The translations under genes were made by a program, and so were the position numbers. Shown piece after piece: positions 10,926 through 23,604 of a stretch of 64,000 bases of DNA (positions are counted from its first letter, which is position 1; every line of letters begins with the position of its first letter). The stretch lies in NCBI RefSeq assembly GCF_030384665.1, contig NC_083673.1, forward strand, positions 2,985,501-3,049,500. Direction: 5' to 3'. The DNA is from Lodderomyces elongisporus (Eukaryota > Ascomycota > Pichiomycetes > Serinales > Debaryomycetaceae). The notes under the pieces are model-generated. The model ran no database searches. It worked only from the letters and a program-made list of their open reading frames with translations, and was not told where the DNA came from.

Positions 10926-13692
10926 GACTTGTCGTTTACTCTGTTGAAAATACTCAAAGAGTCTTGAGTTGTAAAGCTTCAAAAGCGTTTGTACTGTAAT
11001 AAATATAATAATAAATTTTTATACGGATATATATATGTGTGTATACACGATTTTTCTTTATTTTTCAGTTTTTCTTCTTCTCAGTCTTCTCGTACCAAAC
11101 ATGACGCGCACTCGACCGGTGGAGTACGCATGGTTGGGTGGGGGAATGCGTGCGAGAGAATGTTACGACAAGGTGACAATGAGTTAGGGAAGAAGAAAAA
11201 GAGGAAAGGAAAGGAAACAGAAAAGACAACAAGAAGGATAGCCAATGTTAATAGATGAGTTAAATACAAAGGCCCATACTTAAACCATGTTTTAAGAATG
11301 CAATATGGTACCTTTACTTATTAGCAATGTCATAAGAGAAACTATAGAAGAGGAACAATACGCAGGCAAAGCTATCGTGTGCCTTGAGGTACTAGTACAT
11401 CACAAGGAATGGCATGGAAGGACACGGTCGTCTTTAAACATTTGTTTCCAACCAAAATTTGCCATATTTGAACTTGAACGTCAAATGAATTTCTCTTTCT
11501 TTTTCTTTCTTAGTCTACATAGTTAGTAAACATATTCACATATCCCAAGTAGAATCAACAAACAAACAAACAAACACCTTCAATAGCTCTCTTGGTGGGT
11601 TTTACTCAGTTTGTCCAACACTATCAGGCTCTTTCCTTCTCACTCCATTCTCTCATTTTCTCTTTCTCTCTTTGTCCGTATATTTCTATTTTCATTTCCT
11701 TTGCTAGGTGCATGTCATTCAGATAGTTTAGTCAAGGGTGGAAGCATTGAGCTTTGGGCTCTAATATTAGAGATGCCAGAAAAAACATACTTTATAATAA
11801 ACAAAACTCATCATAATGACTCGGAAGGAATCAGAAACTGGAAAAACAAAGGAGGAGGGGAAAAATGTAAACTGGAAGGACGAAAAAGACAATTTGGTTC
11901 ATCTGTTGATTTGGTGTTTATACCACTATATTGGATACATACCTTTAAATATTAATGTTGTGCATTAGTAAACTAAGGAAGAATGAATACTAGGTCAAGT
12001 AAAGAAAATGTAGTTATTTTGATGCTCTATTTTTTTTTCTTTTTGGTAAATGAAAGTAGAACAATATTTAGAAAAAAAAATTTTGTTCTTTTGTTTTCTG
12101 AACACTATTGATTTTTTTTTTTCCCCATTGCGAAAGAGAGAAGAAAACCTGGATCCTGTAATGCTGCTACCAACTGTACATTGCACGACTTTCACTGGTA
12201 CTACTAGTATCCACCTATGTAATTTTACAATACTTTGAGTATCACCAAAAAATAAATAAAAAAAAAAAGAAAAAGAAAAAGAAGAGGAAGAAGAGGTACT
12301 AGGGAATGAGTACATAAAGTGCTATAATGATGATTTGAGTTTTGATTGAAAAATATACTGTTTGGTAATTTTTGGTTTACTTATAGAAACATTAGAGTAA
12401 GTTAATAACAAAGATAACTATTTGTCTAGTACCCTATTTATTTGCTTTCAAATTATCAGAAGGAAAGAGAAAAAGAAAAGAAAAGAAAAGAAAAGAAAAG
12501 AAAAGAAAAGAAAAACTTGGGTTAAAGATTTGGTTCAATTTCCAACCAAATAAAAAATTTCTAAAGCTCTTCTTCATTATTTTTAATAGTAATGGATGTT
12601 TTTATTGCAAACGTAGCTATCATACTCCCCTATGCAAGAAACTTGTGTCATAATAACAATAAAAAAAAAGAAAGGAAAAACAAAACACTATAGCTTCTTC
12701 TCGTAAGTACAAATAACCCTCTTCTACTCCACTACAAATCAATAAACTTATCCCGTAAAAAAAAGAAAAAAGGAAAAGAAAAGAAAAGAAAAAACAAATG
12801 AAACAAAGAAGTTTCGAAATATTGGCCAAAACAAAGAAAGGGTCATTTCAGCACTTCAATATAGGACTTTTTTTTTAGCCGTATCTACTCAACACTAAAG
12901 AACATTTTAAAGAGGTTTCGAGTGTGATTAATTTTGATGTTGTGCAACAACAATATTTATACGATTGGGTAGCGTTTACACCTAACTTTAACATGTCCAT
13001 ATATATCCATTTATTATTTTTTTTTTTTATTATTTTTTTTTTTATTTATAGAAATGCTGAAGAAAAAAATGTTCTCTCCAGCCTTTACAATGCAGGTTGT
13101 GCTAAATATTATTTTAATTTTTATTTTTATTTTTATGTTCTCTCTGTCTCTCTCTGTTTGCGTGTTATCCAAATTTGGATGAAATGATAACTAAAGATTT
13201 ATTCTTATTGTTATAATTGTTACAAAAAGAAAGGTGCATCTAGGTTAGCCATAAACAGGTGCAATGGCTAACCTTTTGATGATACTTTTTCATGAGGAGG
13301 TGGAAATCACTAATAAGGCAACCATTTTGTTTTTTAATTTTTTTTTGTTTTATTTACAGTGAATGGAGTTGATCTAGAAATAGTAGCAACAATAAGCAAC
13401 CAATCTACCATTCATTATCTTCAACTTCAACTTTGACTTCAACTTTATCATTTCTTGTTTCTTGATTCTTGTTTAGTATATTCTTTTCTTACAGTTCAAC
13501 CAATCATCATTCATATCGTTAGTTTCTCAAACTCATCTTCAGATCCAGTAATTGAACCTTTAATCAAGACCCCAGTCACACACTCTAACTCCAATTCCAA
13601 CTCAAACATCGAAGAAATCATCAACGCCATCACCAACGCCATTACCAACACCATTACCAACGCCAAAAAAACAGAGCTAGCACAGCAAAGAT
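10926..13692. promoter_or_regulatory. 2.77 kb divergent spacer, NMD4 / Cbk1-substrate-like gene
   Basis: The longest non-coding stretch of the window. It contains an AAAAG pentamer array at about 12470-12512, T-rich runs, a four-copy CAAA run near 11562-11575 and several weak open frames (for example 11305-11526, 11611-11955). Those frames have no convincing coding character. The length suggests a complex promoter for the gene at 13693 or an undetected non-coding transcript. I see no tRNA or snoRNA signature. Confidence 0.5.
12470..12512. repeat. AAAAG pentamer array
   Basis: About eight near-perfect copies of a purine pentamer in the long divergent spacer, followed by ACTTGGG. Confidence 0.8.
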
Positions 13693-16095
13693 ATGGGAGA
13701 TACTATCGCATTGCCCCCGCTACCACCAAGCAAACGGGAAGGAGTAAGCACGCCGCCATCGAAACGACAAAATCGCAAAAGCTTACCAAACCTAAATGAT
13801 CTTGGACAAACTTCAAGGTCACCGTCTCCATCCAAACTAAACAAAAGAATTAGCTTCCCAAATGGATCAATGGCATCTTTGCTTAGCGAAGAAGACGAAA
13901 TACGATCAGCTCTATCATCACCCAATTTGACTCCAACTCAATTGCGTCAAATCTCAAAAAGTCCACTAGCCAAGAGACTTCACATAGTTTCCTCGAGCCC
14001 AAATGCTAAGAAATATGTTATCCCAGTACCATTGACCTTAAAGCTCCCACCAAAGTTGAGCTCAAACCCAAACCCAAACTCAAACTCAAACTCAAGCCCA
14101 AGCTCAAGCCCAAAGTCAAATTCAAACTCAAGTCCAAGCTCAAGCAAATGCAACAATGATAATGCTAAATATAATATTGCAAACACTAGCTATAAACACG
14201 CGGGGGTGCCTGCAACTCTATTGGCTAACTCAACAAGCTACAATCCATCCAAAAGTCAATTAATGACACCAAGGTTCCACAACAAAGTGAAGCAACCGAC
14301 ATTGGTATACACCCCTCATGGCTACGAAAAAGTTGAATTGACTCTGTCATCATCCGACGACGAAATTGATTACACAATCACCATGGAAGAGATAAAGCCA
14401 GCACTCCCAGAAAAACCATCTTCACCCAAAAGATTATCCAACCAACCACCACCAGTGGCCCACAATAATATAAAATCCCTGAAGATTGCTTTCGCCAATA
14501 AAGAAGCAGACGAGCTTAGTGTCATCGAGGAAATGTCGCATGCAGGATCAAGATCCTCGAGCATTCAAAACCGCAACATTTCTCTGGAACTGAAGAAATA
14601 TTCAACACACAAAAAGAGCCCCAGTAAAATACTACCTCCATTACCTTCATTGTCATCGAAACCAAACAAGAATACAAAACAAGAACAACAAGAAAAGCAG
14701 GAACAGCAGGAACAGCAGGAACAGCAACAACACATGCTACTGTTACTGTCACCCGTGTCCACCACGACGACAAAATCATCAACTTTCGTGGCAAATGAAA
14801 CATTAAAACCCGCTGTAGTTATCAATCCCAATAGCTCAGACACAAAACATGGCAGAACTTCTCGGTTAAACTCAAGCTTCAGTCTTAGCCCTAGTCCCAC
14901 TACAGAATTGCTTGCAACTTCAGGTAAGAATATAGGTTCCAGCACAAATTCAAGCCCATTCTCAAATTCCGACCCATTTGGCCCAAGTTCAAAAGCACAA
15001 CAAAATACTTCAAGATTGTCTAAACAATACGATTCTCAACAAACGAGAGGCAGATTTTTCAGCGATGAATCTCACGTCTCATCGGTTAGCTCATTTAGCT
15101 CTGCGGGCGACTTTGGAAATTTCCTTCGACATCAAGCTAAAGCTACTACAAATTTGCGTCAAAATCATGGACACATGCAACCATCGAATTTGAGCGCAGT
15201 ACTCGAAAAACCTCTACCAATTGGTACTGCAAGCGGGAAAGTTTTGCAACAACGCTTAGTCTCTAACTCGAGCGAGGCTCCCTCTACAGCAGATAGTGAA
15301 TGCAGTTGGAACTCTTTACAACGATCGATAGACATATCTTTAAGCAGAGAGACAACTTCGTCGCCATCAAGAAAACTTTATAATAACCCTAGCAAAAATG
15401 AAGCAAATATACCAAAACCACAGAATCGAACTGAACCTAAAAATGATAAACGTCTGGGACGAGATTATCAAGGTACATTAATAGCCGAAAAAGAGGCACA
15501 AGATGACGAGGAGTACCTCTGGACTGATGCTAGTGAGTCTGAAGTTGAATTTGCACGAGCTGCTACTGCCCCATTGAAATTGACAAGAAAAATACCATCA
15601 TTTGAGAATCAAGTTTCTACAGATGAAAGGGCAACGAGTAGTCCGGAAAAGTCGAAGAATATTGAAATCCAATCCCAAAATGAAAAGAAGAAAGAAAAAG
15701 AGGAAGACGAGAAAGAAGAGGAGGATAAAGAAGAAGGAGAGGGCATGTCCTACAGCTTTCCCAACAACTCGCTCAACATTACCAACAACAAAGAACTTCG
15801 AAACAGGAATATTGATGATGAAACACGCAGTTATGCTTCAAGACAAAGCATATTTTCCAATGGTCAAATTCTGATCCCTGATTTATCGAACAAGTCCATT
15901 ATGATGGAACAACTTTCATCGAAAGCACCTTCATCATACAATGAGACATTATTCTCAGAGAGACACACAGAAACTTCCGTATCTGAATTCGGAGAGCCAC
16001 ACCCACAACAAGGACATTTTAGGGTCCCGAGTAAAGCAGCTTTAGATCATTTGATGAGCCAAGTAAAGCTTCACACCACCACCGATACTGATAAG

Positions 16096-16126
<31 letters not shown>

Positions 16127-17601
16127 AGAATAGTGAACTTGATTCAGACGAGGATACGGATTTCTATAAACCTTCTTTTGAGAACCAACAAATTAAAAGA
16201 GCTCCAAGCTTGAACAGGTCTCCCGTGCGCCACAGACGTGGTAAATCTATGCATTCCATTAATTTCCCCGTGAACCAAGAATTATCTATTAACAATTGTT
16301 CTGCTAGCGCAATGGCTCAACATAATAGGTCAAAGTCGGCTGATTTATTGAATATTGCAGCAATGCGTAGAAGTCACCAAAGAACAAACTCGTTTGATGC
16401 TCTAACCAAAATTAAATCCATGCAGTTGCAAGGTCAGCAGGGGCCAAAGAATAATATAGAAAATTGTGATAAACAAGCTCAAATAAGCTGTGAAGAGCAA
16501 AGCCAAATCAATTCCGAGAAAGCCGAGGCTGTTGCTGAGGTAATGAATATCAAGGTCACTGAACCTCCTAAGGCTGTGAACTATGCAGTTGACTTTAAAG
16601 AAAGCCATTTGAAAGATGACGATTTTGGCAATTTATATGCTCCACCTGATGTACGTGTGCAACCCCGATCAAGTAACAAGTCCCGTGGATTAATTATGGG
16701 TAAAACTAAGAACAGAAGTCGGGTCAAAGCATCAAAAGTGCGTGGATTGGCGGATAATGAGAACCTTTCTGAAACCGAAAGTATTGTTATTGATTTAACA
16801 GACGAGAAGGTTTTTAAGTATACAATCCAAAGAAAAGATTCAACAATTTCCTATAGATCAACCACGGAAAATTTGAACGGTAAAGAGGTTGAAGTGGTTT
16901 TGGTAGACGACGATGAAGAAGATGACAACAACAACAACAGCAATGAAAGTAAAAGTGTTACCACTGCGGTCAAGTGTAGAGAGAATGGTAAAATTAGGGT
17001 TGAAAAAGCGAAGGAAAAAGAAATAGGAGAAGCAGAAGTAGATGCAGAAGACGACGACGATGAATTTGACTTGTCAAGTTTGTACTCAAAATATAGGAAC
17101 AACACATGGTTATTTGGCCGCGATCCTCAAAGCTCAAGGTTACCACTATCCACTAATACAACAGCATGCTCAAAACAATATGACCCGAAACTGAACGGGA
17201 AAGATACTGTTTCGAGCAAGAAATTTATTTTTAAAGGACTGCCTCGGGTGGAAGGTGATAATAAAATGAACTTTGCAAAAAAAGAATCACGAAAAAACGT
17301 TGATAATCGAAAACTAAGTTCTTCAGTGAAGGAAAATAAAACAAAGATCACGACATTATCAGAGTTACCACCCCGGTCGCTAGATGTTTCGAGCTCAACG
17401 CAACAGAATCGCCGCGTCAAACGGTCAAATACAACATCTTCTGCAACGGCCTCGGCCATGCTGAGGAGTGTCCCCGAAAGACCTCTTTTAGACAAGAGGT
17501 TTAGCACTTCGAATATGGAGGATTTATATTTTGACTACACGAAAGATGGCAACTACAATTTTGAATCATTTTTAAAAGAGTTGACAGCTCCCAAATTATA
17601 G
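13693..17601 (+). CDS. Large disordered protein with Cbk1 docking and phosphosite motifs (Fir1-like?)
   Basis: A 1302-residue Ser/Asn/Lys-rich protein with no globular domain that I recognise. Motifs seen: KRISF at residues 51-55 (RVxF-type PP1 docking); KYVIPVPLTLKLPPKL near 110-125; YSFP at 687-690, matching the [YF]xFP docking peptide of the NDR/LATS kinase Cbk1. Three Cbk1 consensus sites (HxRxxS) follow in 55 residues: HRRGKS (847-852), HNRSKS (877-882) and HQRTNS (895-900). The C-terminus is MEDLYFDYTKDGNYNFESFLKEL. This set is typical of Cbk1 substrates such as yeast Fir1, which acts at the bud neck in septation control. Orthology to Fir1 is inference. Poly-Glu/Lys (about 660-685) and poly-Asn (about 802-812) tracts are present. 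Start ATG context is AAGATATGG. It converges with the next gene, leaving 128 bp. Confidence 0.75.
16096..16125 (+). repeat. Poly-Asn (AAC) coding tract
   Basis: A run of AAC codons encodes about 10 Asn inside the disordered protein, just before the Cbk1 consensus sites. Confidence 0.85.
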
Positions 17602-17729
17602 AAGCAGGAACTTATATATCAATTAATAATTAATTCATTTCATCTCAAATCTAGAATCACATTCTAATTCTTACTTTTTCTTTTTTATTTCTTTGAAACA
17701 TGGTCTCAAAACTCTTTCATTCAAAAAGA

Positions 17730-20700
17730 TCATAGTCCCGTTTCTTCCTCTGAAATTTCACAAACCGAAGGGCACGAGCTAATTGACTTTGCCGAGGCTT
17801 TTCTGCTAATGCTAGATATTGCAAGAAGTCTAGGGTCAATAGGAGATGTAGGCATAGTAGATGCATCGTGTAAAGAAGACGATGACATATTAGAAGTAAT
17901 AGAAGAAGCACCTCTATCATAGAATGTGATTGTCTTGTGCAATGTTTCGATCTTGTTTGATTTGGGAGCATTGTAGTGCAACATCTTCTGCGGACGTGAC
18001 TTAAATGACAGTGAGCGCTCAAAGCTCTGTTTATTATGCAAAAGTATAGACTCCGGTTGTCTCTCGTGATACACAAAGTCATCAGGAATTTGATTAACCT
18101 CATCGAGTAGATCAGGGTCTAATGGCACAGGTACAAGGGTATCATCAGTGGGATCCACTTCTTCATATTTCGATCCCTGGTTGTTGTTTAGAACAAGACT
18201 TTCTTGGCTATTGAACCAAGAATAACGTTTAAATGAAGCCTTGCGAGCAAATTTATGGGATTGTATTTTCTCCAGTTCTGTTGAAATATTTGGTTCTTTA
18301 ACGGGTTCGGGTGTATTTGCACTGAAAACGGTCAGAGGTGTTTTATTTGATTGTTTCTCTTTGCTTTCCATGGCAAAGTCTCGGTTCTCCATTTCTGCTA
18401 AGAACTTCATCACCCCTTCCACCGACTCTCGTTTCAAATCTGGCTGCTTATTGGAATTGAAAGAGTCCAGTTCTGCTCGGGTTGCACCAATTGTAGCCAA
18501 CAATCCCATCATGTTTTCCACCGAATTCCTATTCACCGAAATTTGCTCTTTTTGCTCTTTTTGTCTCGGATCCAACAATCTTGAAGAATTTGTTTCCATT
18601 CTTTGCTCATTCGCATTTGAGTCGGGTTCAATTGCTGTGTTGTTTACAGTTTTCGATTCCAAATTTGAAAGTAAACCCATTAGTTCGCAGATTGAAGTTC
18701 TTCTTGTCTGTTGTACTGGCTCTTTTTCATTGCTAGATTCAGCATTTGAAACTGACCTTGTATCGCTTGTATTTGGTTTTATTTTCGTACAATTGGCCTG
18801 ACCAGAAGGCAAGGTATTGTGGTTCTCAAAACGTTCTACACTCGAATGCGCAGTTGTAAAAGAGTCATCATCATCGTCGCCTCTTTCATACTCTCTTCCA
18901 TTCCCATCTTTTTCAACAGCGTATGGGCTTAAATCTTTGTTTGCAAAAGATCCCGCATTTCCGCATTTGTTGGTAGAATTAAGATGACCAGATGGACTTA
19001 GATCTTCAACAATAATGGAGGGAAAAGTATGTGATGTTTTCTTAAACTGTTCTCCTACATATCTGTCGAAGGCATTGATGTTGTGCTGTACTGATCGCTG
19101 AAGCTTTTCATCAAAAGAACCATGGAAAGAAGGAAATACTCTACCGCTCAGTTCCAACAGCTCTGTAGATTGTTCACCTATTTTTCTTGTTGACAAGTCT
19201 GTGCTAAAAGGTTCACGATGAATAAAGAGCCTGCTTGCGTTTGCTTCGTTGAATTTAGATCTATGCCTTAGATTATGACCAATTGTTAAACCATTTATGA
19301 CGGGACTGCTGAGGTCGAAGAGATGAATATCACCATCGCTACTCCCAGCACCATGACTAATGACATTATTAATACCGGCTTCAGCAGAACACGTTGCTTG
19401 GTCATGCTTTAGCTCGCTATCCGAGAAAAAAAAAGTTTCGCTTACATGACTAGTCTGTGATTGAGGTGTCCGTGGCGCACTTTTGTCCAAATAGTTTTCC
19501 AAAATGTCAAGTTCCTGTTCCTCTTCAACAGAATGTACTTCCTCAAATTGGAACGGACCTTCAATAGAGTGGTGATACGATAAGTAAAAAGGTCTTCTTC
19601 CACATTGTGAAGAATCCGCTGCCAAGGCTTTTGACTTTGGAAAATCAAAGTTTGTTCCCAAAGTTCCTGTTTCGCAAGTTTCAATTTTTGCTTGGTCAAC
19701 ACTTGCATTCCTTGCTACTTCTTCTTCTCCTCCTTCTTCTTTTTCTTCCTCTCCTTCTCCTTCTCCTTCTTCTTCCACATCATCATCATCATCATCATCA
19801 ACAGGCATAGCTGCTATAGGACTGATTTCATTCAGGAAAAAATCCTTATAAGCTTCATTACCCATATGCAACTCATCTTCTTCATCATAACCTTCGTAGT
19901 AATTATCGTCATAATCATCATATCCATTGTTGTCAAAATCGTAATCCGCGAGCTCTCCTTCGTCATAGCCAAAGTCTTGCGCAATAAGATCGTTTTCCGC
20001 AATCTTATTCTTTACAGCTGTGGCTCCTGTCTTGTAATATTTGATGGACGTGTTTCTTCCTCCTTTCATGTCCTGCACAAAAGAAAATTGTGATGATTCA
20101 TCATCGTCATCATCACCGTCATCATCATCATCATCTTCGTCATCATCAAAACTTGTACTTCCGCACCCGTTCTCGGAAATGCTTGTATGGTCCGTTTTTA
20201 ATTCATCTTTCTCATCAAGATTTACTCGATGAGGCTCGTCAAAACAAACTTCTTTTGTATTTAATTTACTTTCATTCTCCTCAAACGAACAACTACTTCG
20301 GTTTGTATTCAGACTTTTCCGCGACATAGAAATTGGAGGCCCGAGCAAGCTCTGCCGCAGTTCCCTATTTAATAACGGGCTCTGTTTTTCCAAAAACGTG
20401 CTTTGTAAGTTCGTTTTAGACGCTAGATCAGCATCTAGTTCTTTCTTCTCGATGTCAAATTTAGGAAACCCGTTGGGGTAAGATGATGATGTAGCTACGT
20501 GGTACCCTCTACTATGTCTTATAGGTCGACTTAAATTAACAAACTCCTGTTCTTTTGTCTCTGAAGCAGCAGAGCCATAACTCTTGTTCCGGGAATGTTT
20601 CTTGAATACGGATCTTTTCGAATTTCTAGATGAATGTTTTGATGAAATGGCATCTTGTAAAGCATCATTTGAGTTGGGAGTCGTTGCCGCAGACCTTGAT

Positions 20701-21056
20701 GAGGAAAACAAATTTCTGATTGGCGTGAGAAGTTTTTTGGGAGAACTCATATGACTTGAACTTGTTGCAGAGCCATGACTTACTGTCTTGTTGTTATTAT
20801 AGTTGTCATTGTTGCTATTAATGTTGCTACTGTTGTTAATGATGTTATTTGAGGTGGTAGCCAATGCCATTGGAGGTGTAAATTGTGGAAATTGGGTTGC
20901 CTTAGGCGACAGTAAAGGAGTCAGAGAGAAGTTTTCTCTTGCTGACGAAGGCGGCTTAAACATTGTGCTTTCGTTGCCCAATACACCATCGATGCTATTT
21001 GCTGTAGGATAGATTGATTCGTCATCCTTCCTCACTGGTTTTTTGAACGTACGCAT
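17730..21056 (-). CDS. Large acidic disordered protein with putative PP1-docking motif
   Basis: An 1108-residue protein that I do not recognise by name. It begins with a basic Ser-rich region (KKLLTPIRNLFSSS) and has very acidic blocks: FDDDEDDDDDDGDDDDDES near residue 300 and Asp/Glu/Gly-rich repeats near 420-445. Near residues 780-890 lie three related short helices: RRTSICELMGLLSNLE, NRNSVENMMGLLATIG and KRESVEGVMKFLAEME. A KTITF motif at 1041-1045 fits the RVxF PP1-docking pattern. The tail has Ser-rich SPIDPRLLAISSISRKAS. These features suggest a Glc7 phosphatase regulatory subunit or cortical adaptor (Gip/Bud14-type behaviour), but that is inference. The ATG at 21056 is the first of the frame. 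It converges with the previous gene and is transcribed in the same direction as ARO3. Confidence 0.7.
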   Translation of the reverse strand: MRTFKKPVRKDDESIYPTANSIDGVLGNESTMFKPPSSARENFSLTPLLSPKATQFPQFTPPMALATTSNNIINNSSNINSNNDNYNNNKTVSHGSATSSSHMSSPKKLLTPIRNLFSSSRSAATTPNSNDALQDAISSKHSSRNSKRSVFKKHSRNKSYGSAASETKEQEFVNLSRPIRHSRGYHVATSSSYPNGFPKFDIEKKELDADLASKTNLQSTFLEKQSPLLNRELRQSLLGPPISMSRKSLNTNRSSCSFEENESKLNTKEVCFDEPHRVNLDEKDELKTDHTSISENGCGSTSFDDDEDDDDDDGDDDDDESSQFSFVQDMKGGRNTSIKYYKTGATAVKNKIAENDLIAQDFGYDEGELADYDFDNNGYDDYDDNYYEGYDEEDELHMGNEAYKDFFLNEISPIAAMPVDDDDDDDVEEEGEGEGEEEKEEGGEEEVARNASVDQAKIETCETGTLGTNFDFPKSKALAADSSQCGRRPFYLSYHHSIEGPFQFEEVHSVEEEQELDILENYLDKSAPRTPQSQTSHVSETFFFSDSELKHDQATCSAEAGINNVISHGAGSSDGDIHLFDLSSPVINGLTIGHNLRHRSKFNEANASRLFIHREPFSTDLSTRKIGEQSTELLELSGRVFPSFHGSFDEKLQRSVQHNINAFDRYVGEQFKKTSHTFPSIIVEDLSPSGHLNSTNKCGNAGSFANKDLSPYAVEKDGNGREYERGDDDDDSFTTAHSSVERFENHNTLPSGQANCTKIKPNTSDTRSVSNAESSNEKEPVQQTRRTSICELMGLLSNLESKTVNNTAIEPDSNANEQRMETNSSRLLDPRQKEQKEQISVNRNSVENMMGLLATIGATRAELDSFNSNKQPDLKRESVEGVMKFLAEMENRDFAMESKEKQSNKTPLTVFSANTPEPVKEPNISTELEKIQSHKFARKASFKRYSWFNSQESLVLNNNQGSKYEEVDPTDDTLVPVPLDPDLLDEVNQIPDDFVYHERQPESILLHNKQSFERSLSFKSRPQKMLHYNAPKSNKIETLHKTITFYDRGASSITSNMSSSSLHDASTMPTSPIDPRLLAISSISRKASAKSISSCPSVCEISEEETGL

Positions 21057-21725
21057 GAAATTCTTAGCTGAATTGCTACTGAAAACAGCCTCAGTTCTAT
21101 GAGTACAACGAAATGGTTAATATTTCAATGCAAATGCAAAACAAATTGGGGACCAAAAAATAGAAGACAAAAGTTTTGCAATTTGGGGTATGTGCTTTTT
21201 CACATATATATATATATATATATATATAAATATGAATGTATGTCTTTTTGTTCGAAAATAAATTTGCAAGGCTGTATACAATTGGTAAGTAATTGCGGAT
21301 ATTTATTTATTATTTTTTCGAGGAAAAGGGGCACGAGAGATAGGAGGACGGGGTAGGAGAGACAAAAAGTGAAAGAGAGCAAAAAAAAAAATAGATAACT
21401 AACAATATCTCGGATTAAATCAAAAATGGTCCGGAAAAAAATCGCAATGATTGAAACCCTCTTTTGTACTTCATATATTGTGAACCATGAAAAAAGAAAA
21501 CAAAGCCAAAAAAAAAACAAAGCCAAAACTCATACTTTATTTGTAACCAGATAGAAGGGTCGCTATAGACCAAAAACTAAAACACCTACCTTCTACATTT
21601 TAGAGTTTGTATTTGCCAAGTTTAGTTTGATTTATCTTCTTTTTTTTTTTTTTTTGATGTTCCGTTCATTGGTTTTTTTATTATCCTATTTATTTTAAAC
21701 ATTGTATTTAACCTTCATTGATTAT
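21057..21725. promoter_or_regulatory. Upstream region of the acidic protein gene; ARO3 3' flank
   Basis: This holds a TA dinucleotide run (21203-21228), poly-T/A tracts and purine-rich stretches (21340-21390). Nothing gene-like is seen. Confidence 0.55.
21203..21228. repeat. TA dinucleotide run
   Basis: About 13 TA repeats, roughly 150 bp upstream of the acidic protein gene. Confidence 0.85.
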
Positions 21726-23017
<1,292 letters not shown>

Positions 23018-23604
23018 ATTCAGCTTGTTGAGTTAAAATTGAGTTATAAATCAACGACCAGTTCCAAGGCTTTGTCTATTTTTTTTTCTTTTCGATTTTT
23101 CTCTTTTCTCTTTTCTCTTTTCTTTTTCTTTCTTTCGTTCTTTCTCTGTGGAGTCATCTGTGGTTTGACTGAAAAATTTTGAGCTTCAGAGATTGTGCAC
23201 GAAGCTGACTCACATTTTTGTGTTTGCGTTTTTTTGTCAAGAAGCGAAACCGCACAATATGCAGGTCCGATCAGCTAAAAGGTGGGCTAGGTAAGCAATT
23301 TTACCGGTGACGGGATTGGGTGGTGCGGGCCCAACTGGCTCAAATTAGGTTATGCTTGTTCATGCTCACGTTCCAACGAGGAGAAGAACAATAAAACAAT
23401 AACAACAACAACAACGACAACAACGACAAGAACGACAGCAGCAGCAGCAAAAAAACATGAAAAAAATTACCAGGTTAAATTTTTTTTTTCTTTCTTTTTC
23501 TTTTTCTTTTTCTACTAAGGATTTTATTGAATTGAAGGACAAAGTTATTCTATTCTAACAAGCTTATATATTCTATGTATTCTACTCAATTCTTGCTATT
23601 TCCT
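23018..23604. promoter_or_regulatory. ARO3 promoter; UBP14 3' flank
   Basis: This contains a pyrimidine-rich leader (23080-23150), the Gcn4 motif at 23206-23212, and a relatively GC-rich patch at about 23260-23345 with a small hairpin GGTAA-GCAATT-TTACC. An AAC/GAC trinucleotide stretch (23395-23450) lies near the UBP14 end. No other gene is seen. Confidence 0.65.
23206..23212. promoter_or_regulatory. Gcn4-type site TGACTCA
   Basis: A perfect consensus TGACTCA, about 190 bp upstream of the ARO3 start. In yeasts Gcn4 induces aromatic amino-acid genes on amino-acid starvation, so position and target agree. Confidence 0.75.

Noticed and set aside
10926..10982. N-terminal extension of NMD4
   Set aside because: It begins with TTG; the first ATG of the frame is at 10925.
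11305..11526. 73-codon ATG frame in the long divergent spacer
   Set aside because: Less repetitive than its surroundings, but no homologue is recognised and the length is within chance expectation. It would need expression data.
9349..12000. Repeated 12-mer ACTAGGTCAAGT at 9349 and 11989 as possible transposon ends
   Set aside because: Shared 12-mers are expected by chance in 64 kb; no LTR or target duplication around them.
12320..12400. C-box-like ATGATGA as a box C/D snoRNA
   Set aside because: No CTGA D box at suitable spacing and no terminal stem.
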